A stretch of 64,000 nucleotides of DNA from Chryseobacterium sp. JJR-5R (GTDB lineage Bacteria; Bacteroidota; Bacteroidia; Flavobacteriales; Weeksellaceae), in NCBI RefSeq assembly GCF_034047335.1, contig NZ_CP139137.1, positions 3,720,001 through 3,784,000 of the forward strand, read 5' to 3'. Under the pieces are notes generated by a model. The model did no database searches. It saw nothing but the letters and a program-made list of their open reading frames with translations, and was not told where the DNA came from. Made by a program: the position numbers and the translations under genes. Shown one piece after another: positions 59,927-64,000 of this stretch (position 1 is the first letter of the stretch; each line of letters starts with the position of its first letter).

Positions 59927-60937
59927 TTACAGATGATCCTCTCCTTCTATCCTGCTCTTGAAAGTTTCAATGGTTTCCTGCAGAGATTCGTGGGATTTTC
60001 CTCCTGCTGCATTGATATGCCCTCCTCCGCTGAAATATTTTCTTGAAAACTGGTTAACATCCATATCATCTTTGCTCCGGAAGGAAATCTTAACAAAATC
60101 GTCATACAGGTCTTCCATGAAAAATGCCGCCATCTTAACGCCCAGAATGCTTAATCCGTAGTTAACGAAACCTTCCGTATCCCCTTTCTGGAAACCATAT
60201 TCTTTCAGCTCTTCCCTGGTAAGGTATAAGATGGCCACTTTTCCGTCTTTTACCACCTGGATGCGTCCTAAGATCAAAGCAAGCAGATGAAGGCGTGAAA
60301 CGGTATTGGTATCCCAGGTATTGGAAGTGATCATGGCAGGATCTGCACCTTTTTCTATTAAACTGGCAACAATCCTGTGTGTGGTTGCGCTTGTGGAACG
60401 GAAACGGAACCCTCCGGTATCGGTCATAATACCTGTATACAGACATTCGGCAACATCTCTGTTTACCAGCTTTTCATCCTCCATCGCTTCGATAAAATGA
60501 TAGATCATCTGGCAGGTTGCCGGGATAACGGTGTCTGAATAGACATAATCAAACGGCTCCGGCTGCTGGTGGTGATCAATAAGTATTTTTTTACCTCCTG
60601 CATGGGTTAGCCATTCTCCCAACAGTCCGATCCTTGAAGGCGAGTTGAAATCTAAACAGAAAATGACATCCGCTTCATTAATCAGGTCGGAAGCCACTTT
60701 TCTTTTGTATTCTGCAATAAGCGTTTTCCTTGCTTCAGGCATCCATTTCAGGAATTTCGGAAAATCATTGGGAACAATAACTTCAGCATGGATTCCCTTG
60801 GCTTTCAGATAATGTTTTAACCCCAGACTGGAACCAATAGCATCACCATCAGGATTATAATGCGTAAGAATTACTATTTTATTTTCCGGGATCAGTAAAG
60901 TATTGATTTCTAAAAGTTCTGCAGCTGTAAACATCAT
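59927..60937 (-). CDS. DHH-family phosphoesterase (NrnA-like)
   Basis: The 336-residue protein has the DHH domain with LTHYNPDGDAIGSSLGLKHY near 25-44, FCLDFNSPSRIG near 95 and LIDHHQQPEPFDY (the DHH motif) near 118, followed by the GIMTDTGGFRFRS motif. The C-terminal DHHA1 domain ends SGGGHINAAGGKS. This matches the NrnA subfamily, which degrades short RNA (nanoRNA) and 3'-phosphoadenosine 5'-phosphate, or c-di-AMP products; which of these here is open. The first or second Met may be the start. Confidence 0.93.
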   Translation of the reverse strand: MMFTAAELLEINTLLIPENKIVILTHYNPDGDAIGSSLGLKHYLKAKGIHAEVIVPNDFPKFLKWMPEARKTLIAEYKRKVASDLINEADVIFCLDFNSPSRIGLLGEWLTHAGGKKILIDHHQQPEPFDYVYSDTVIPATCQMIYHFIEAMEDEKLVNRDVAECLYTGIMTDTGGFRFRSTSATTHRIVASLIEKGADPAMITSNTWDTNTVSRLHLLALILGRIQVVKDGKVAILYLTREELKEYGFQKGDTEGFVNYGLSILGVKMAAFFMEDLYDDFVKISFRSKDDMDVNQFSRKYFSGGGHINAAGGKSHESLQETIETFKSRIEGEDHL

Positions 60938-61094
60938 GATGTTTATTTTTTTAAATTTGAGTTTCCAAAGATAGAGCTTTTAGATAAATCATCCGTATTT
61001 TTGTTACCGATATAAAATTCATCCGGCCATCAGCCTTAAGCCGGAAAGCAGAAAAAAAAAAGATCATATTAATTAAAAAAAGATTTGCTAAAAT

Positions 61095-61124
61095 TTGCAA
61101 CTTTTAAAAAAAACCATATCTTTG
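61095..61124 (+). promoter_or_regulatory. Promoter of rpmH
   Basis: TTG (61095-61097) and TATCTTTG (61117-61124) spaced by 19 bp. The leader to the ATG at 61168 is about 39 nt. Confidence 0.65.
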
Positions 61125-61167
61125 CAACCTGAAAAATAATAGATAATTACGATTTAAACATATAGTA

Positions 61168-61326
61168 ATGAGTAAAAGAACGTTCCAGCCATCAGAAAGA
61201 AAAAGAAGAAACAAACACGGTTTCAGAGAAAGAATGTCTACGCCAAATGGAAGAAGAGTTTTGGCTGCGAGAAGAGCTAAAGGCAGAAAGAGTTTAACTG
61301 TAAGTGCAGCACGCGCTAAGAGATAA
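61168..61326 (+). CDS. rpmH: 50S ribosomal protein L34
   Basis: A 52-residue, strongly basic protein reading [19 protein letters not shown] at its N-terminus and [20 protein letters not shown] further on, which is the L34 pattern (KRTFQPS...HGFRxRM...GRxVLxxRRxKGR). It is a component of the large ribosomal subunit near its protein exit side. In many bacteria rpmH lies next to dnaA and rnpA, but here neither neighbour is present. It has a strong promoter and a terminator, so it is monocistronic. Confidence 0.97.
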   Translation: MSKRTFQPSERKRRNKHGFRERMSTPNGRRVLAARRAKGRKSLTVSAARAKR

Positions 61327-61351
61327 TCTTTATTATTATCATATACAAATC

Positions 61352-61383
61352 ATGCTTGAAAAGAAGTTTTTCAGGCATTTTTT
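61352..61383 (+). terminator. Terminator of rpmH
   Basis: An 11-bp stem with one G-U pair (61352-61362 with 61368-61378), 5-nt loop and a T tail, 25 bp past rpmH. Confidence 0.85.
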
Positions 61384-61481
61384 GTTGTTAAAATTTGCCA
61401 AAATTAAAAGTTATTCATCTTCTTTTTCCTATTTTTAAGTTCTGAAAAATTTCTTACAAAAAGCCATATTAAAACTGAATT

Positions 61482-62192
61482 ATGCCACATACCAATATAT
61501 CAGGAGATAATATCATAACCCTTCAGCATGCAAAAATTGCACAGAAGAACTTTACGGTTCTTTCCGATGTGAATCTGAATATTAAAAAAGGAAGGTTCTG
61601 TTACCTTATCGGAAAAACAGGCTCCGGAAAAAGTTCACTGCTGAAAACCCTGTACGGGCACATCCCGCTGGTTTCAGGCCACGGAGCTGTGGTGGGTTTT
61701 GATCTGGCAAAGTTAAGAGCTTCCGACATCCCCAACCTGAGAAGGAAACTGGGAATCGTATTTCAGGACTTCCAGCTGCTTTCTGACAGAACGGTTGAAA
61801 AAAACCTGAAATTCGTTCTTGAAGCTACAGGCTGGAACGATAAAATAAAGATTGAGGACCGGATCAATGAAGTATTGGGGAGTGTGAATATGAAAAGCAA
61901 AAAGCACAAAATGCCGCATGAACTTTCCGGTGGTGAGCAGCAGCGTGTGGCAATTGCCAGAGCTCTTCTGAATCATCCTGACCTCATCCTGGCAGATGAG
62001 CCGACCGGAAACCTGGACCCGGAAACATCAAATGAAATCATGACCGTTCTTAAGCAGGTTGCCCTTGAAAACGGGGCGGCTGTCGTAATGGCCACCCATG
62101 ATTACCATATGATCCAGAATTTCCCTGGAGAAGCCATCCGATGCGAAGACGGAAAAGTTTCCGTACTGGATACCGCAGAATTGTTTGAATAA
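61482..62192 (+). CDS. ftsE: Cell division ATP-binding protein FtsE-like ABC ATPase
   Basis: The 236-residue ATPase has Walker A LIGKTGSGKSSLLKTLYG near 41-58, signature HELSGGEQQRVAIARALLNH near 147, Walker B LILADEPTGNLDP and the switch His in MATHDYHMI. The sequence around SSLLKTLYG and VFQDFQLLSDRTVEKNL is typical of FtsE (Bacteroidota type). FtsE with FtsX activates peptidoglycan hydrolases during division. No ftsX is next to it, as is usual in this phylum. A role in another MacB-like ATPase system cannot be fully excluded. Confidence 0.88.
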   Translation: MPHTNISGDNIITLQHAKIAQKNFTVLSDVNLNIKKGRFCYLIGKTGSGKSSLLKTLYGHIPLVSGHGAVVGFDLAKLRASDIPNLRRKLGIVFQDFQLLSDRTVEKNLKFVLEATGWNDKIKIEDRINEVLGSVNMKSKKHKMPHELSGGEQQRVAIARALLNHPDLILADEPTGNLDPETSNEIMTVLKQVALENGAAVVMATHDYHMIQNFPGEAIRCEDGKVSVLDTAELFE

Positions 62193-62256
62193 AATGAAAG
62201 ATTGAGAAATTCAGACATTCAGAAATCACTAGTTTCTAAAATCTAATTTCCAGCTT

Positions 62257-62952
62257 CTATCCTTTAAAAACATGAAACGCTTTGGTAAGTTCAAGATATT
62301 GGTCCGAGTATTGTCTCGGACTTTTTTCTATGATGAATTCAGATTCATCCAATGCTTTTCCGGTCAATGAGAACTCGAGAACCAGCCTTTTGACTTTAGA
62401 ATTTTCAATTCCTTTGATATTTATTTTCCGGATTAAAAACAAATGATATTCCTCTGCTGTTTTAATAAATTCGTTTCCGGCTTCTGCGGGGATAATTACA
62501 GAGAAAACACCTTGCTCGGAAATAAATTCCGAAGATTTTGAAATGAGTTCGCGGAAATTTAATTCTATCGTCTGCCTTGCGATTTTATCTTTACCGGAAC
62601 CGGAAACTTCAAAGTATGGCGGATTGGTAACAATTGCGTCAAATTTTTCCTGTGTGCTAAAACTTTTAAAGTCCTGGTGAATATTTTTCAGCCTTGAATG
62701 AAAAGGCGAATTCACAAAATTAAGCCGGGTAAGCTGTACGGCTTCCTGATTGATCTCAAGCCCTAAGAATGCTGCATTCGGGTTTCTCTGGGCCAGCATT
62801 AATGAAATAACCCCAGTTCCCGTTCCTACCTCCAATACTTTGCGGGCATTGCGGATATCTGCCAAGGCTCCCAGCAGGACGCCGTCTGTTCCTACCCGGA
62901 ATACCTCTGCCGACTGCCGGATTTCAAACTGCCTGAATATAAAAGATTTCAC
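62257..62952 (-). CDS. trmN6: tRNA1(Val) (adenine(37)-N6)-methyltransferase-like enzyme
   Basis: The 231-residue protein has SAM-binding VLEVGTGTGVISLMLAQRNP near 38-57, an acid residue in FLGLEINQEAVQLT and the amino-methyltransferase motif DAIVTNPPYFEVS near 110, as in the TrmN6/YfiC family that makes m6A37 in tRNA1-Val. The N-terminal RQFEIRQSAEVFRVGTDGVL is a strong family mark. Start and stop of this gene and the histidine kinase overlap by one base. Confidence 0.9.
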   Translation of the reverse strand: MKSFIFRQFEIRQSAEVFRVGTDGVLLGALADIRNARKVLEVGTGTGVISLMLAQRNPNAAFLGLEINQEAVQLTRLNFVNSPFHSRLKNIHQDFKSFSTQEKFDAIVTNPPYFEVSGSGKDKIARQTIELNFRELISKSSEFISEQGVFSVIIPAEAGNEFIKTAEEYHLFLIRKINIKGIENSKVKRLVLEFSLTGKALDESEFIIEKSPRQYSDQYLELTKAFHVFKG

Positions 62953-64000
62953 TATAAATTCGTCGGTAAAGTAATGGTGAATGTCGAGCCCTTCCCAACT
63001 TCAGACTTTACGGTAATTTCCCCTTTGTAATCTTCCACCATTTTTCTTACCATGGACAAGCCCAATCCCATTCCGCTGTTTTTAGATGTAAAGTTCGGTT
63101 CAAAAATCCTTTCGTAAATATTTTCGGGGATTCCTATGCCGTTATCCTGTATCGAGATGATTACCCTGCGTTGGTGCTGCTCTATATCTACATTGACCAT
63201 TAATTTCCGTTCATCGCTCTCTGCCTGCCTTGCATTGGTTACAAGGTTGGTGATAATCCTGGAAAGGTAGACCTTGTCCATATTAATCATGATACTGCTT
63301 TTATTGGCATGCATAAAAATGCCTTCATCATTAAAGATCCTGAGAATATCTTCTACCTCGTTGTTCAGGTTAATTATCTCATTATTTTTTTCAGGAAGCT
63401 TGGCAAATTCTGAGAATGCAGAAGCCACCGTGGCAATTACATCGATCTGATCAACCATGGTTTTGCTCATCTGCTTTACTTTTTCCCTTATATTGGGATC
63501 GGCGGGATCAAATTTCCGTTCAAAATTCTGTATGGTCAGTTTCATCGGTGTCAGAGGATTCTTTACTTCATGTGCTACCTGTTTGGCCATTTCACGCCAG
63601 GCTTCTTCAGAAGCTATGAAACGGAGCCGTTCTTTCTGGTCCTGAATCTGAAGGATCATACGGTTATAAGCTCTGGCCAAAGCATTCAGTTCATCATTTT
63701 TATAATACCTGATCGGACGCATTTCATTCTCGAACAATGTAATGCGGGTGATCATATCGGAAAATTTAGTAATGTTTTTTGCCAGGCTGTTAGACATGAC
63801 CCAACTGAACCAGATGCTGAACAGTATCAGGAATATATCTACAATGGCAATATATTTCACGTATATATCAAGAAGGTCAAAATATGCAGATTCATCATGA
63901 TAAAGCGGAATATAGACAATGGCAATAGGTTCCAGGTCATTGTTTTTCAAAAGCAGATATGAAGAAGTGAGGACTGCATCTTTTGCAGCATCATACCCTT
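62952..64000 (-). CDS. Sensor histidine kinase, N-terminus outside window
   Basis: The frame is open to the window edge, giving about 349 codons of a longer protein; a TTG near 63950 is not taken as a start because coding-like sequence (AAKDAVLTSSYLL) continues upstream. Visible are a membrane segment (about 30-55 of the seen part), a HAMP-like domain, the H-box REMAKQVAHEVKNPLTPMKL with the phosphorylated His, the N-box ITNLVTNARQAES, and G-boxes QDNGIGIPENIYERIF and SGMGLGLSMVRKMVE. It resembles NtrY-type kinases with an extracytoplasmic sensor part. The partner response regulator is not in the window. Confidence 0.92.
   Translation of the reverse strand, partial: GYDAAKDAVLTSSYLLLKNNDLEPIAIVYIPLYHDESAYFDLLDIYVKYIAIVDIFLILFSIWFSWVMSNSLAKNITKFSDMITRITLFENEMRPIRYYKNDELNALARAYNRMILQIQDQKERLRFIASEEAWREMAKQVAHEVKNPLTPMKLTIQNFERKFDPADPNIREKVKQMSKTMVDQIDVIATVASAFSEFAKLPEKNNEIINLNNEVEDILRIFNDEGIFMHANKSSIMINMDKVYLSRIITNLVTNARQAESDERKLMVNVDIEQHQRRVIISIQDNGIGIPENIYERIFEPNFTSKNSGMGLGLSMVRKMVEDYKGEITVKSEVGKGSTFTITLPTNL

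Overview
The window looks like chromosomal DNA of a Flavobacteriia member, most likely Chryseobacterium or a near relative in the Weeksellaceae. The evidence is low-GC coding sequence, secreted proteins ending in a type IX secretion (T9SS) type A sorting domain, Bacteroidota-type promoters (TTG, about 18 bp, TAnnTTTG), almost no Shine-Dalgarno sequences, a TonB-ExbB-ExbD-ExbD operon, a BshB1 bacillithiol deacetylase and many Bacteroidota-specific DUF families. I see no phage, insertion sequence, integrase, CRISPR array or rRNA operon. It reads as core chromosome with a few accessory spots.

Layout. 1-6005: three consecutive secreted zinc metalloproteases on the minus strand (one cut by the window edge, two tandem M43 paralogues sharing a nearly identical sorting tail). 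6106-9143: small envelope proteins and rlmD. 9290-15039: a thioredoxin-fold lipoprotein lacking the CXXC cysteines, then the succinate dehydrogenase operon sdhC-sdhA-(DUF2846-like gene)-sdhB. 15182-19812: comEC, lpxB, DUF2480, DUF937 and the tiny ribosomal protein bTHX. 20015-25838: a DUF2975/XRE regulator pair behind a palindromic operator, an ankyrin protein, an S41 protease, aspS and a DUF7660 protein. 25947-29286: a non-homologous end-joining locus, ku plus ligD, with ligD split by a -1 frame change at an A9 run. 29319-35105: YcxB-like protein, an SDR oxidoreductase, nusB-DUF1573-yajC, an ABC exporter, a DUF3276 (PUR-alpha type) protein and tRNA-His. 35141-41882: bshB1, then the exbB-exbD-exbD-tonB operon followed by a small membrane protein, a PstS-like lipoprotein and a TPR protein. 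42121-53972: leuS, a lipocalin-like lipoprotein, an acyltransferase/glycosyltransferase/unknown trio facing waaA, an NlpC/P60 hydrolase, an O-methyltransferase, a possible small transcription unit, an OmpA lipoprotein and tilS. 53962-64000: dsbD, an orphan third exbD, lipoproteins, an alpha/beta hydrolase, a patatin, a DHH phosphoesterase, rpmH, ftsE, a tRNA1(Val) methyltransferase and a histidine kinase cut by the window edge.

Functionally the window is dominated by envelope biogenesis (lpxB, waaA, ompA, TonB system, dsbD, many lipoproteins), translation (aspS, leuS, tilS, rlmD, rpmH, bTHX, tRNA-His) and respiration (sdh). The observations I rate highest are the ligD frame change at a canonical A-rich slippery sequence, the 12-bp perfect dyad over the promoter of the DUF2975/XRE pair, the exported DUF2846-like gene inside the sdh operon with a CRP-like dyad at its promoter, and a compact promoter-ORF-terminator unit at 51418-51685. 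I found no clear-cut new defence or metabolic system. All family names rest on reading motifs, not on database searches.
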